Shown in pieces: positions 26,100-34,135 of a stretch of DNA of 39,073 nt. Below the pieces are notes generated by a model, which saw nothing but the letters and a program-made list of their open reading frames with translations, was not told where the DNA came from and did no database searches. The stretch is taken from positions 1-39,073 of the forward strand of contig CADANC010000009.1 of NCBI GenBank assembly GCA_902789225.1, given 5' to 3'. The DNA is from an uncultured Erysipelotrichaceae bacterium. Its GTDB lineage: Bacteria > Bacillota_I > Bacilli_A > RF39 > UBA660. Each line of letters starts with the position of its first letter. Position 1 is the stretch's first letter. The position numbers and the translations under genes are program-made.

Positions 26100-26852
26100 A
26101 TGTTATATAATATAAAGATTTATTTTTTACTATATATTATTTATTCATTTTTAGGATACATAGCAGAAGTAGCATATGTATCTTTTCGCCGTGAAAAACT
26201 TACTTTATCTAGAGGCTTCTTTATAGGTCCAGTTCTACCAATCTATGGAGCAGGAGCATTAATAATTACTTTATTTTTAAATGGTTATAATGATCAAATA
26301 TTAGTATTATTTATCTTAAGTACAGTACTATGTACTTTATTAGAATATTACACATCATTAATTTTAGAAAAAGTATTTAAGCTTAGATGGTGGGATTATA
26401 AAGATAAAAAATTTGATCTAAATGGTAGAGTATGTTTAGAAAATTCATTACTATTTGGATTAGGTGGAGTAATAATAATTGAATTTATTAATCCAATAAT
26501 TTTAAATCTATTATATCCATTACCAGAATCAATAATAAATATAGTAGTTATAATTACATTTACTCTATATCTATTAGACTTAATAGTATCAACAAAGACA
26601 ATATTTACATTAAAAGATAAATTAAAAAAATTAGGTGGTCGTGATTCAACTCATCAAATTAGATTAGAAGTAAAAGAATATCTAACAAGTCATTCTAGAC
26701 TAATGAAACGTTTAATAAAAGCATTCCCTAATCTTGTAGATTTAAATAAAACATTTAAAATACCTAAATTAGAAAAGTATTTATTAGGTAGAAAAGGATA
26801 TAGAGAATTCAATAGAAAAAGAAAAGAATTAAAAAGAAAAAAGAAAATGTAG
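26100..26852 (+). CDS. CmpB-family putative ABC-transporter-type membrane protein
   Basis: A 250-residue membrane protein. The first two thirds contain about five hydrophobic segments with the family signature: YSFLGYIAEVAYVS near residue 15, then SRGFFIGPVLPIYGAGAL near 40, and WWDYKDKKFDLNGRVCLENSLLFG near 103 (in parts). The C-terminal 75 residues are basic and soluble. Databases call this family putative ABC transporter permease, but no ATPase is adjacent and the role is unproven. Start at 26100, 5 bases after the ZIP stop; the upstream GGTGAT acts as Shine-Dalgarno. Confidence 0.82.
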   Translation: MLYNIKIYFLLYIIYSFLGYIAEVAYVSFRREKLTLSRGFFIGPVLPIYGAGALIITLFLNGYNDQILVLFILSTVLCTLLEYYTSLILEKVFKLRWWDYKDKKFDLNGRVCLENSLLFGLGGVIIIEFINPIILNLLYPLPESIINIVVIITFTLYLLDLIVSTKTIFTLKDKLKKLGGRDSTHQIRLEVKEYLTSHSRLMKRLIKAFPNLVDLNKTFKIPKLEKYLLGRKGYREFNRKRKELKRKKKM

Positions 26853-26871
26853 TTATCTACATTCTTTTTTT
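26846..26871 (+). terminator. Terminator of the ppaC-to-CmpB operon
   Basis: A 7-bp perfect stem AATGTAG/CTACATT with loop TTAT, followed after C by seven T. The TAG stop (26850-26852) lies in the stem. Confidence 0.88.
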
Positions 26872-26904
26872 ACAGTCAATTACTTTTATTTTATTTTAAT
26901 ATTA

Positions 26905-26916
26905 TGATATTATAAT
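26905..26916 (+). promoter_or_regulatory. Extended -10 promoter of the phosphohexomutase operon
   Basis: TGATATTATAAT offers TGA-TATTAT (26908-26913) or TATAAT (26911-26916). The AGGAGG Shine-Dalgarno begins at 26920. Confidence 0.6.
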
Positions 26917-26934
26917 TATAGGAGGATTGGTGAA

Positions 26935-27312
26935 ATGGAGGAGTCTTTCAGTAATAGTATCAAAGAAATGTTATTATCAATGAATAATGATAGCCCTGAA
27001 CAACTAATAGATAGATACAATTCTTACTTTGGAGAAGATTCATATGATGATTTTTTAGCTTGCCTAAATGAAATTGAAAATAAATATATGTTAGAAGAAG
27101 CATATGATGAGAGAGATTTAGAAGAAATAAACGGTATAGTAAAAACATTTTTAATAAGAAAACTTGATGATGAAGTAAAAGAAGACCAAATAGATTTAAG
27201 AACAAAAGAAATCACATTAGAAGATTATGGATCAAAAATGAATGATCTTGTAGATAGATATGTTGAAAGGAGTAACATTAATGAATTACCAAATAAAGCA
27301 AAACTTAAATAG
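26935..27312 (+). CDS. Small acidic helical protein of unknown function
   Basis: A 125-residue acidic protein, predicted all-helical, with no hydrophobic segment or recognised motif. ATG 26935 follows AGGAGG with a 9-base gap. Its last 32 bases overlap the start of the phosphohexomutase gene, and that gene's Shine-Dalgarno lies inside this coding region, so expression is coupled. I do not recognise a family. Confidence 0.78.
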   Translation: MEESFSNSIKEMLLSMNNDSPEQLIDRYNSYFGEDSYDDFLACLNEIENKYMLEEAYDERDLEEINGIVKTFLIRKLDDEVKEDQIDLRTKEITLEDYGSKMNDLVDRYVERSNINELPNKAKLK

Positions 27313-28660
27313 AAATATATTTAGAGGATATGATGTAAGAGGAGTTTATCCAACTGAATTAGATGAAGATACAGCATATACATTTGGATTAGGATTTGGT
27401 ACGCATATCTCTAATTTAGGAAAGGATACATGTATTGTAGGTCATGATAATAGATTGTCTTCTCCTGCACTATATGATGCTCTAATAGAAGGTATAACTT
27501 CAACAGGAATTAATGTAATAAAACTAGGTCTTTGTACAACACCAATGTATTATTATGCTTGTATTAAATTACAAGTATATTCAGGAGTAATGGTAACAGC
27601 ATCACATAATCCAAAAGATGATAATGGATTTAAATTTGCATTTACTGAAGAAGGAAATTGCAAAGGACAAGAAATACAAGACTTTTTAGAATTTATTCTA
27701 GCAGGTAATTTCAAAGAAGGAGAAGGTTCAACAAAAGATTATGATATAGAACCAGATTATATAGAATTATATAGAAAAGCACTAAACTTTGGAGATAGAA
27801 GACTAAAAGTAGTTCTAGATCCTGCTAACGGAACAACATCTCCATTTTGTAGAGAATTATATGAATTATATCCAATGGATTTAACAATTATTAATGAAGA
27901 AAGTGATGGACACTTTCCAAATCACCACCCAGATCCATGTGTAGAAGATAATCTAAAAGGATTAAAAGAAAAAGTATTAGAACTTGGGGCAGACGTTGGT
28001 ATCTCATTTGATGGAGATGGAGATAGAGTAGGATTTATTACAAATAGTGGAGTATTTGTACCTACTGATAAATTTATGATTATAATAATAAGAGATATTA
28101 TAAATAAAGTAGATAAAAAAGAATTCTTATATGATGTTAAATGTTCAAAAGCAGTACAAGACGAAATAGATAAACTAGGTGGTAAAGGATTATGTTACAG
28201 AACAGGAAACTCATATACAAAAGCAAAAGTAAGAGATGAAGATCTTCCATTTGGAGGAGAATTATCAGGACATGTCTATTTTAGAGATAGATGGCCAGGC
28301 TTTGATTCAGGAATGTATGCAGGTCTAAGATTATTAGAAATATTATCAAATACTGATAAATCAATGGATGAACTTCTAGAGGGAATAACTAAATACTACG
28401 CAACAGAAGAAATAAAGTTTACATCACCTGATGAGAAAAAATTTGAAGTAGTAGAAAAAGTAAAAGAATATGCTCGTGAAAAAGGATATTCATTCAATGA
28501 TATAGATGGAGCAAGAATTGAATTTGATGATGGATGGGCTCTTGTTAGAGCATCTAATACAGGACCTAACATAACAGCTCGCTTTGAAGCAACATCAGAA
28601 GAAAGAAAAGATGAACTTCAAAAAGAATTTACTGATTTAATTGAGAGATTAAATAAATGA
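27281..28660 (+). CDS. Phosphomannomutase/phosphoglucomutase
   Basis: A 459-residue alpha-D-phosphohexomutase interconverting hexose 1- and 6-phosphates for sugar-nucleotide synthesis. Active-site phosphoserine S108 is in VTASHNPKDDNGFK, the metal loop is D244-G-D-G-D248, the sugar-binding loop is FGGELSGHVYF, and the phosphate-binding loop is RASNTGPNITARFEA. The N-terminal FRGYDVRGVYP matches the AlgC/ManB group. ATG 27281 lies 8 bases after AAAGGAG; a longer in-frame start at 27260 precedes that site and was rejected. It ends ATGA, overlapping the next gene by 4 bases and proving TGA is a stop here. Confidence 0.96.
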   Translation: MNYQIKQNLNRNIFRGYDVRGVYPTELDEDTAYTFGLGFGTHISNLGKDTCIVGHDNRLSSPALYDALIEGITSTGINVIKLGLCTTPMYYYACIKLQVYSGVMVTASHNPKDDNGFKFAFTEEGNCKGQEIQDFLEFILAGNFKEGEGSTKDYDIEPDYIELYRKALNFGDRRLKVVLDPANGTTSPFCRELYELYPMDLTIINEESDGHFPNHHPDPCVEDNLKGLKEKVLELGADVGISFDGDGDRVGFITNSGVFVPTDKFMIIIIRDIINKVDKKEFLYDVKCSKAVQDEIDKLGGKGLCYRTGNSYTKAKVRDEDLPFGGELSGHVYFRDRWPGFDSGMYAGLRLLEILSNTDKSMDELLEGITKYYATEEIKFTSPDEKKFEVVEKVKEYAREKGYSFNDIDGARIEFDDGWALVRASNTGPNITARFEATSEERKDELQKEFTDLIERLNK

Positions 28661-29337
28661 AAAAAGCATATGTTTATAAGATGAATCTAGTTCCAGCTAA
28701 TTTTTTAGGACTAGTAGTATTTATATTATTACTAGTCTTAACAAGTGCCTTAAATATAGATCTATTATCTGTATTTAATGATTTACCATTTATTTTAATT
28801 TTAGCATTATTAATACTTTATATGCTATTACATGAATTATTACATGGTATCGGCTATAGAATTACAGGATCTAAATCTAATAAAATAAAATATGGAGTAG
28901 AATTGGAAAAAGGTATTTTATATACATTAGTATTAGAAGAAGTACCTAAAAAGAATATACTAGTATCACTACAAATGCCATTTGTAATCATTGGAATTAT
29001 TACATATATATTAGGATACATTCTAAATATTCCATTATTAATACTATTATCAATATTCAATTTAATGGGAGCATCAATGGACTTAGTAATGTTTATCTAT
29101 ATAAGTAAAATTAAAGATGTCCATTATGCAGAAACTAAAGCATCAAATGAATTTATACTTATATCAAAAGAAGATTTAAAAAAGAAAAAAAGTTTATTTT
29201 TTAGAATAACTGAAGTTAAAAATTATAAAAAAGATGATTATATAATAAAATTAGATAATAAAATTACAATAACTAAAGCATCAATTATATTTACTATAAT
29301 TTACTTAATATTTGGAATTATTATTACCTTGATTTAG
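28657..29337 (+). CDS. DUF3267-like membrane metalloprotease
   Basis: A 226-residue protein with membrane segments at about 15-32, 42-58, 105-127 and 130-150, and one at the C-terminus (about 207-225). The zinc motif HEXXH is present as H59-E60-L-L-H63 followed by GIGYRITG, at the membrane surface, as in DUF3267/site-2-protease-like proteins. A conserved NLMGASMDLVMF segment later supplies the third-ligand aspartate expected in such families. Substrate unknown. It overlaps the mutase stop by 4 bases and lacks a strong Shine-Dalgarno. Confidence 0.8.
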   Translation: MKKAYVYKMNLVPANFLGLVVFILLLVLTSALNIDLLSVFNDLPFILILALLILYMLLHELLHGIGYRITGSKSNKIKYGVELEKGILYTLVLEEVPKKNILVSLQMPFVIIGIITYILGYILNIPLLILLSIFNLMGASMDLVMFIYISKIKDVHYAETKASNEFILISKEDLKKKKSLFFRITEVKNYKKDDYIIKLDNKITITKASIIFTIIYLIFGIIITLI

Positions 29338-29352
29338 AAAGGAAATACGACT

Positions 29353-31371
29353 ATGCCAATCACAGAAGAAGAAATATTAAAAGAGAAGAAAATACTTAAT
29401 AAAACACATAATTTAGTAGAAAAAACTATTACTGAATTAAGTAAAGATATTACTGTAAACGATGAAGATTTATTAGAATTTAAAAAACTATCATGGAAAG
29501 ATATGTCTGGAAATGATAATGCAGATATAGCTTCTCTTTCAGAAGCAATTGAAGGCGAAGAACAAATTCAAAATAAAAAGCTAGATTATTTCAAAAAATT
29601 AAAACAAATTGAGTCTAAACCATATTTTGCTTCAATTGTTTTTAAAGATGAAGAAAATGAAATATTTAATATTTATATATCTCTAACATATTTAAAAGAT
29701 CAACATGAAAACAATATTCTATATGATTGGAGAAGTCCTATATGTTCTCTATTTTATGATTATGAAATAGGTCATGCAGAATACACTGCTCCTGCAGGAA
29801 CTATAAAAGGAGAATTAAAAAGAAAAAGACAATATAAAATAGAAAATAATAAATTATTAGGAGTATTTGATAATTCACTAAATATAGATGATGAATTTTT
29901 ACAATCAGTTCTAGCAGAAGAATCATCTGATCATATGAAAAATGTTGTAAATACTATTCAACAAGAACAAAACCAAGTAATTAGAAATTTAGAAGACAAT
30001 AATTTAATAGTAAATGGAATTGCTGGTTCAGGAAAAACAACAGTTGCTCTACATAGAATTGCTTTTCTTTTATATAGATTAAAGAGATTATCTTCAAATA
30101 ATATACTAATCTTTTCACCAAATAATATATTTACAGAATATATTTCTGAAGTACTTCCATCATTAGGAGAAGCTAATACTCTACAAACTACATTTGATGA
30201 TTATTTATCATATACAATAGATAAAAAAGTACAAACATATACTGAATTTGTAGAAAGATTTTATTCTGGAAAAGAACTAAATAAAGAATTAGTAGAATAC
30301 AAACAAAGTGATCAAATAATAAAAGATATAGATTTATTCATAGATGATTATGTAAATAAAGCGGAGTTTAATAAAGATATAAGAGAAAATATTATAAATA
30401 AAGTATCAAAGAATGAATTAAATGATTATTTAAAAGATCGTTATATAAAATTTCCTTTATACAATAGAATAGACGAAATATCAGAAAAACTATCTTCTAA
30501 TTTTTATAAAGGATCAAACAAAAAAGTAAAAACATTTGCTAAATTATTAAAAGATTCTTGTAATTTCTATAAACCTATAGAAGATATTTATAAAGAATTC
30601 TTTAAAAGTGATTATTCAAAAATAAAACTAACAGATAATGAATTAAAAAATGTCTTTGAAAATGAAGTTAATTATGAAGATGCACTAATTTATGCATATT
30701 TAAAAGGATCACTAGAAGGCTTTCCATATGAAGGTGAAATTAAACAAGTAGTAATTGATGAAGCTCAAGATTATAATTATCTACAATATATTATTATTAG
30801 TAAGATATTTAGAAGAGCTAACTTTACAATACTAGGAGATATAAATCAAAATATAAATCCATATTATAAATATAGATCATTAGAAAAGATATCTGATTTA
30901 TTAGAAGGATCTTCTAAATATATAGAACTATTAAAAACATATCGTTCATCTCCTGAAATAATTAATTATACTAATAAGATATTAAAATTAGATCATGTAT
31001 CTGCTATTAGAAAGGATAATAATAAACCTGTAGTAGTAAGAAAAGAAGTAGATTTAAAAGAATCTTTAATAGATGATATTACATCACTTCAAGATGAGTA
31101 TAATTCAATTGCTATTATCACAAAAGATACTGAAGAAGCAGATAAATTATATGAATTATTAAATGAAACATTTAATATATCAAAGATTGATATAGATACT
31201 AAGACATTTAATAAGAAATTATTAATTATTCCTGCATTTCTTGCTAAAGGATTAGAATTTGATGCAGTAATAGTCTATAACAATAGAGAAAATACATATA
31301 AAAAGAATGAAAGAAACTTACTATACGTTGCCTGTACACGTGCACAACATGAATTGTTTATTTATAACTAG
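29353..31371 (+). CDS. helD: HelD-like SF1 helicase (RNA polymerase recycling factor)
   Basis: A 672-residue UvrD/Rep-like ATPase. A charged, coiled-coil N-terminal arm (about 1-110) precedes Walker A GIAGSGKTT at 222-230 (K228). Walker B is VVIDEAQDYNYLQY, then LGDINQNINPYY, the LLKTYRSSPEI motif, the AKGLEFDAVIVYN motif, and the closing LLYVACTRAQHELFIY. The N-terminal arm and the DWRSPICSLFYDYEIGHAEY block (in parts) are characteristic of HelD, which frees stalled RNA polymerase. Length is slightly below Bacillus HelD (about 770). ATG 29353 follows AAAGGA. The promoter of the next unit overlaps its end. Confidence 0.9.
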   Translation: MPITEEEILKEKKILNKTHNLVEKTITELSKDITVNDEDLLEFKKLSWKDMSGNDNADIASLSEAIEGEEQIQNKKLDYFKKLKQIESKPYFASIVFKDEENEIFNIYISLTYLKDQHENNILYDWRSPICSLFYDYEIGHAEYTAPAGTIKGELKRKRQYKIENNKLLGVFDNSLNIDDEFLQSVLAEESSDHMKNVVNTIQQEQNQVIRNLEDNNLIVNGIAGSGKTTVALHRIAFLLYRLKRLSSNNILIFSPNNIFTEYISEVLPSLGEANTLQTTFDDYLSYTIDKKVQTYTEFVERFYSGKELNKELVEYKQSDQIIKDIDLFIDDYVNKAEFNKDIRENIINKVSKNELNDYLKDRYIKFPLYNRIDEISEKLSSNFYKGSNKKVKTFAKLLKDSCNFYKPIEDIYKEFFKSDYSKIKLTDNELKNVFENEVNYEDALIYAYLKGSLEGFPYEGEIKQVVIDEAQDYNYLQYIIISKIFRRANFTILGDINQNINPYYKYRSLEKISDLLEGSSKYIELLKTYRSSPEIINYTNKILKLDHVSAIRKDNNKPVVVRKEVDLKESLIDDITSLQDEYNSIAIITKDTEEADKLYELLNETFNISKIDIDTKTFNKKLLIIPAFLAKGLEFDAVIVYNNRENTYKKNERNLLYVACTRAQHELFIYN

Positions 31372-31377
31372 AAAGTA

Positions 31378-31386
31378 TGTTATAAT
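31378..31386 (+). promoter_or_regulatory. Extended -10 promoter of the small-ORF/nucleotidyltransferase unit
   Basis: TGTTATAAT (TATAAT 31381-31386), 7 bases after the helD stop. No good -35 box at 17-bp spacing. Confidence 0.6.
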
Positions 31387-31411
31387 GAATATGATAAGGT
31401 AGGTTATCAAT

Positions 31412-31579
31412 ATGAATAATAAAAATATTGAGGCAATTGAAAATACAGGCAATGAGACATATTTAGATATTTTTAAAAAGCCTGATTATAAAAAAATAGA
31501 AGAATTAAAAAGAAAGAAACAACAAGATATCATACAAAAAACAAGAGTATTATTAAGGAAAGAACAAAAATATACTTAG
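31412..31579 (+). CDS. 55-residue basic protein of unknown function
   Basis: An open frame from ATG 31412 to TAG 31577-31579. It has its own promoter (TATAAT 31381) and an AAGGTAGGT Shine-Dalgarno about 8 bases upstream of the start. The product is rich in Lys, Glu and Gln with a helical middle (KKIEELKRKKQQDIIQK) and no hydrophobic segment. The nucleotidyltransferase-like gene starts 20 bases later behind its own AAGGTGAT. Composition and signals match neighbouring real genes. No family recognised. Confidence 0.68.
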   Translation: MNNKNIEAIENTGNETYLDIFKKPDYKKIEELKRKKQQDIIQKTRVLLRKEQKYT

Positions 31580-31599
31580 TATTATGGTAAGGTGATAAT

Positions 31600-32802
31600 A
31601 TGAATGAAGAATTAATTAAATATTTAGGAGCAGCAATTAATGAAGTAAATACTATGTTTCCAGATAATCCAATAGGAATAGAAGCACAAAGCCAAATTCT
31701 TAATCAATTATCAACTTCTGGAAAACCATTGCCTATATTAAAAAAAGAAATAGATGCTATGAAACAAGCAACTATTGAAGGAAGAAGAGAAAAACAAGAA
31801 CAAGTGGCACCTCCTGAAGAAGAAAAAGATCCTAATCGTGAGGCTCAAACTTTTGATGATATAAAGAGGGCATTAAGTACAATAGAAGCATTGACAAGAT
31901 TTGCTGATGCTCCAATGTATATAGCAGGAGGAACAGTACCTTATCTATTATTAGGACAAGACTCAGGAAGACTTCATGATGATATAGATACTTTAGTTGA
32001 TCTAAAAGATATACATGAATTAAGAAGAATATTTAAAAAAACACCTTATTATAAAGAAGAATGGGATTCACTTACTCATGTTAAAGATGGAAATGATTAT
32101 GGATTTGAATTAGATGTAGATGGAACACCAGTAGGAGTATATCCATTTATAGATGATGATGATACAATTCTACAATATACATATGATCCATATAATCATC
32201 AATGTAAGATTAAAAGAATTCCTGAAAAGAAAAAAGGAAATTATGTAAGAACATATACAGGAACAGATGGTCATACCTACCATACAATGGCTCTAGAATA
32301 TATTAAGAAATCAAAAGATAAAGCTGGCAGAGGAAAAGATTTAAAAGATTCTGCTAAAATAGATGAATTTGGTTATGATGAAGATCTATATTCAACAATT
32401 GAATTGCCAGATAATATGGAATTTCAAAAAGAAACAGCTGAAAGAATTAATGAAACAGTATCACATGATACAGTAGTTAGAAATTCAATTGTAAGATTTT
32501 CATATATTGCTAAGAAAAAGTATGGTAAAGAATTAACAGATGATAAGATTAGTGAAGCAGTAGATAGGCTAAAAGATAAATCTTATGATGAAATAGATGA
32601 CCTACTAGTAAAAGGTATTGAAAATATAAAAACAGCTAATGAAGCAGATCAAATGACAGAAGATAAGATTGAAACAGGACCTCCAAGAATAAAAACAAAC
32701 TTTGGTTATGCAACAGCTATTTCAATAAGTTATATATTTATAATATTTGGAATTATTGTTTGTATCGCAGCAATACTATTTAAAATAATATTAAAAATAT
32801 AA
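31600..32802 (+). CDS. Tail-anchored nucleotidyltransferase-fold protein
   Basis: A 400-residue protein. After a helical N-terminus and an acidic linker (about 60-82), residues about 100-275 resemble the nucleotidyltransferase fold: MYIAGGTVPYLLLG with G110-G111, then a D127-D-I-D130 metal motif (HDDIDTLVD), and a later GKDLKDSAKIDEF segment like the K..KD of MNT/AbiEii or lincosamide-type enzymes. A helical region follows, and the C-terminus is one hydrophobic segment (about 372-398), so the enzyme would face the cytoplasm anchored at the membrane. Transferred nucleotide and target unknown. Strong AAGGTGAT Shine-Dalgarno. Confidence 0.8.
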   Translation: MNEELIKYLGAAINEVNTMFPDNPIGIEAQSQILNQLSTSGKPLPILKKEIDAMKQATIEGRREKQEQVAPPEEEKDPNREAQTFDDIKRALSTIEALTRFADAPMYIAGGTVPYLLLGQDSGRLHDDIDTLVDLKDIHELRRIFKKTPYYKEEWDSLTHVKDGNDYGFELDVDGTPVGVYPFIDDDDTILQYTYDPYNHQCKIKRIPEKKKGNYVRTYTGTDGHTYHTMALEYIKKSKDKAGRGKDLKDSAKIDEFGYDEDLYSTIELPDNMEFQKETAERINETVSHDTVVRNSIVRFSYIAKKKYGKELTDDKISEAVDRLKDKSYDEIDDLLVKGIENIKTANEADQMTEDKIETGPPRIKTNFGYATAISISYIFIIFGIIVCIAAILFKIILKI

Positions 32803-32823
32803 GAGACATATGTCTCTTTTTTT
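32801..32823 (+). terminator. Terminator after the nucleotidyltransferase-like gene
   Basis: A 7-bp perfect stem AAGAGAC/GTCTCTT with loop ATAT and seven T. The stem overlaps the TAA stop. Confidence 0.92.
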
Positions 32824-32835
32824 ATTAAAAAAATA

Positions 32836-32851
32836 CAACAAATTATTGTTG
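32836..32851. promoter_or_regulatory. Palindromic candidate operator
   Basis: CAACAA-ATTA-TTGTTG is a perfect 6-4-6 inverted repeat. Its right arm coincides with the -35 region (32846-32851) of the downstream promoter, where a repressor would block RNA polymerase. No T-tract follows, so it is not a terminator. Confidence 0.5.
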
Positions 32852-32874
32852 ATTGAAAAATAATATGTTATGAT
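32846..32874 (+). promoter_or_regulatory. Promoter of the acidic membrane-protein gene
   Basis: TTGTTG (32846-32851), 17-bp spacer, TATGAT (32869-32874) with TG at 32866-32867. The predicted start is near 32881, with a leader of about 29 bases. Confidence 0.55.
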
Positions 32875-32909
32875 TTATATATAAAGATAATTCAAGTAGA
32901 GGTGTACTT

Positions 32910-34070
32910 ATGAATGATATTGTTAGTTTTCTAACATCAACGGAAATGATTATTGTATATATAGTTGCTTTAGTCGCAATATTTATATGTTTATTTATAT
33001 ATATTTTTGATAAAAATTCTGATAGAAGAAGAAAAAAACAAAATACTAAAGAATTAAAAAAAATAGTTAGTGAAGTAAATGATCAACTTGATGAAGAAGA
33101 TGAAAAAGATGATAGAATAGAAGATATAGTATGGGATGATTATGGAAAAGATACTTATACTACTAAACCTATTATCATAACTCCTGAAGTTGATACTATT
33201 GAGATTGAAAATGATACAGTACAAGAAACTTATACTACTGTACCTAAAGTAGAAACTATGTCACTTAACGAATTACAAGCTAATGCAAAAATTGATGAAA
33301 TGATTCAAACTAATGAAGAACAAGAAAAAGTTGAAACTGTTGAAGAAGATGATATAACTGAAGAACAAGTTCAAGCAATCAAGAGTATTGAAGAAATAAA
33401 AGTAGAAACAGAAGCACCAAAAATAATAGAATCTCCAACTATAACTGAAACTATTGAAGAAAATGTTATAGATGAAGATTTTGAAGATGAAAAAGAATTA
33501 ACTTATACTAACTTAGAACCAACAGTAGAAGAAGCAAGAAGTGAATTAGAAAAGATAACTGAGTTATTAGAAAAAGAAGCAGAATCTCAAGAAGATTCAA
33601 TAGAAAAATCTATTCAAACATATGAAGAAAAACAAGAAAAGGATGCTATTATTTCAATAGATGAGTTATTAGAAAAAACTAAACAATTAAAATTATCTAA
33701 TGAGATGACTGATGAAAAAGATGCACCTATATCATTAGAAGAATTTGAAAAGACAATGAATATTCAAATTCAACCTATCGAAGAAGAAAACGAATTAACT
33801 AAAACAATTGAACAAGCTAGTGAACCAACAATTCTTCAAGCTATTTCAGAAGAGTCAGTTGAAGATATTAAAGAAGATGAAGGAGTAGCTTCTACTTTTC
33901 AATCATCTCCAATTATTTCACCAGTATATGGAATAGAAAAGAAAGAAGATAATCTAGAAGCAATTAAGATAGAAAATACAGCTAATTATGAAAAACTAGA
34001 TCAAGAAATCAAAAAGACAAATGAATTCTTATCTAAAATTAGAGAATTACAAAAACATTTAGGTGATTAA
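32910..34070 (+). CDS. Single-pass membrane protein with a long acidic, disordered cytoplasmic region
   Basis: A 386-residue protein. One hydrophobic segment at about 12-31 (MIIVYIVALVAIFICLFIYIF) is followed by a basic stop-transfer stretch (DRRRKKQ). The rest is Glu/Asp/Thr/Ile-rich and low-complexity, with short coiled-coil stretches and a helical basic end (IKKTNEFLSKIRELQKHLGD). The layout is superficially like ZipA or other cytoplasmic scaffolds tethered at the membrane, but no folded C-terminal domain is visible. I do not recognise a family. Its promoter bears the CAACAA/TTGTTG palindrome, and terminators flank it, so it is monocistronic. Confidence 0.8.
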   Translation: MNDIVSFLTSTEMIIVYIVALVAIFICLFIYIFDKNSDRRRKKQNTKELKKIVSEVNDQLDEEDEKDDRIEDIVWDDYGKDTYTTKPIIITPEVDTIEIENDTVQETYTTVPKVETMSLNELQANAKIDEMIQTNEEQEKVETVEEDDITEEQVQAIKSIEEIKVETEAPKIIESPTITETIEENVIDEDFEDEKELTYTNLEPTVEEARSELEKITELLEKEAESQEDSIEKSIQTYEEKQEKDAIISIDELLEKTKQLKLSNEMTDEKDAPISLEEFEKTMNIQIQPIEEENELTKTIEQASEPTILQAISEESVEDIKEDEGVASTFQSSPIISPVYGIEKKEDNLEAIKIENTANYEKLDQEIKKTNEFLSKIRELQKHLGD

Positions 34071-34094
34071 AACTACGTTAAACGTAGTTTTTTT
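34069..34094 (+). terminator. Terminator after the acidic membrane-protein gene
   Basis: A 9-bp stem AAAACTACG/CGTAGTTTT with loop TTAAA and a T-run to 34094. The stem begins within the TAA stop (34068-34070). Confidence 0.92.
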
Positions 34095-34104
34095 AGTTAA
34101 GTTT

Positions 34105-34113
34105 TGTTATAAT
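34105..34113 (+). promoter_or_regulatory. Extended -10 promoter of the 34136-38263 operon
   Basis: TGTTATAAT (TATAAT 34108-34113), 14 bases after the terminator T-run. The Shine-Dalgarno AAAAGGAG lies at 34123-34130. Confidence 0.65.
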
Positions 34114-34135
34114 ATACATGAAAAAAGGAGCTAGT

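Noticed and set aside
27260-27280. Longer start for the phosphohexomutase
   Set aside because: The AAAGGAG ribosome site lies inside this extension and is correctly placed only for ATG 27281, where the family's usual N-terminus begins.
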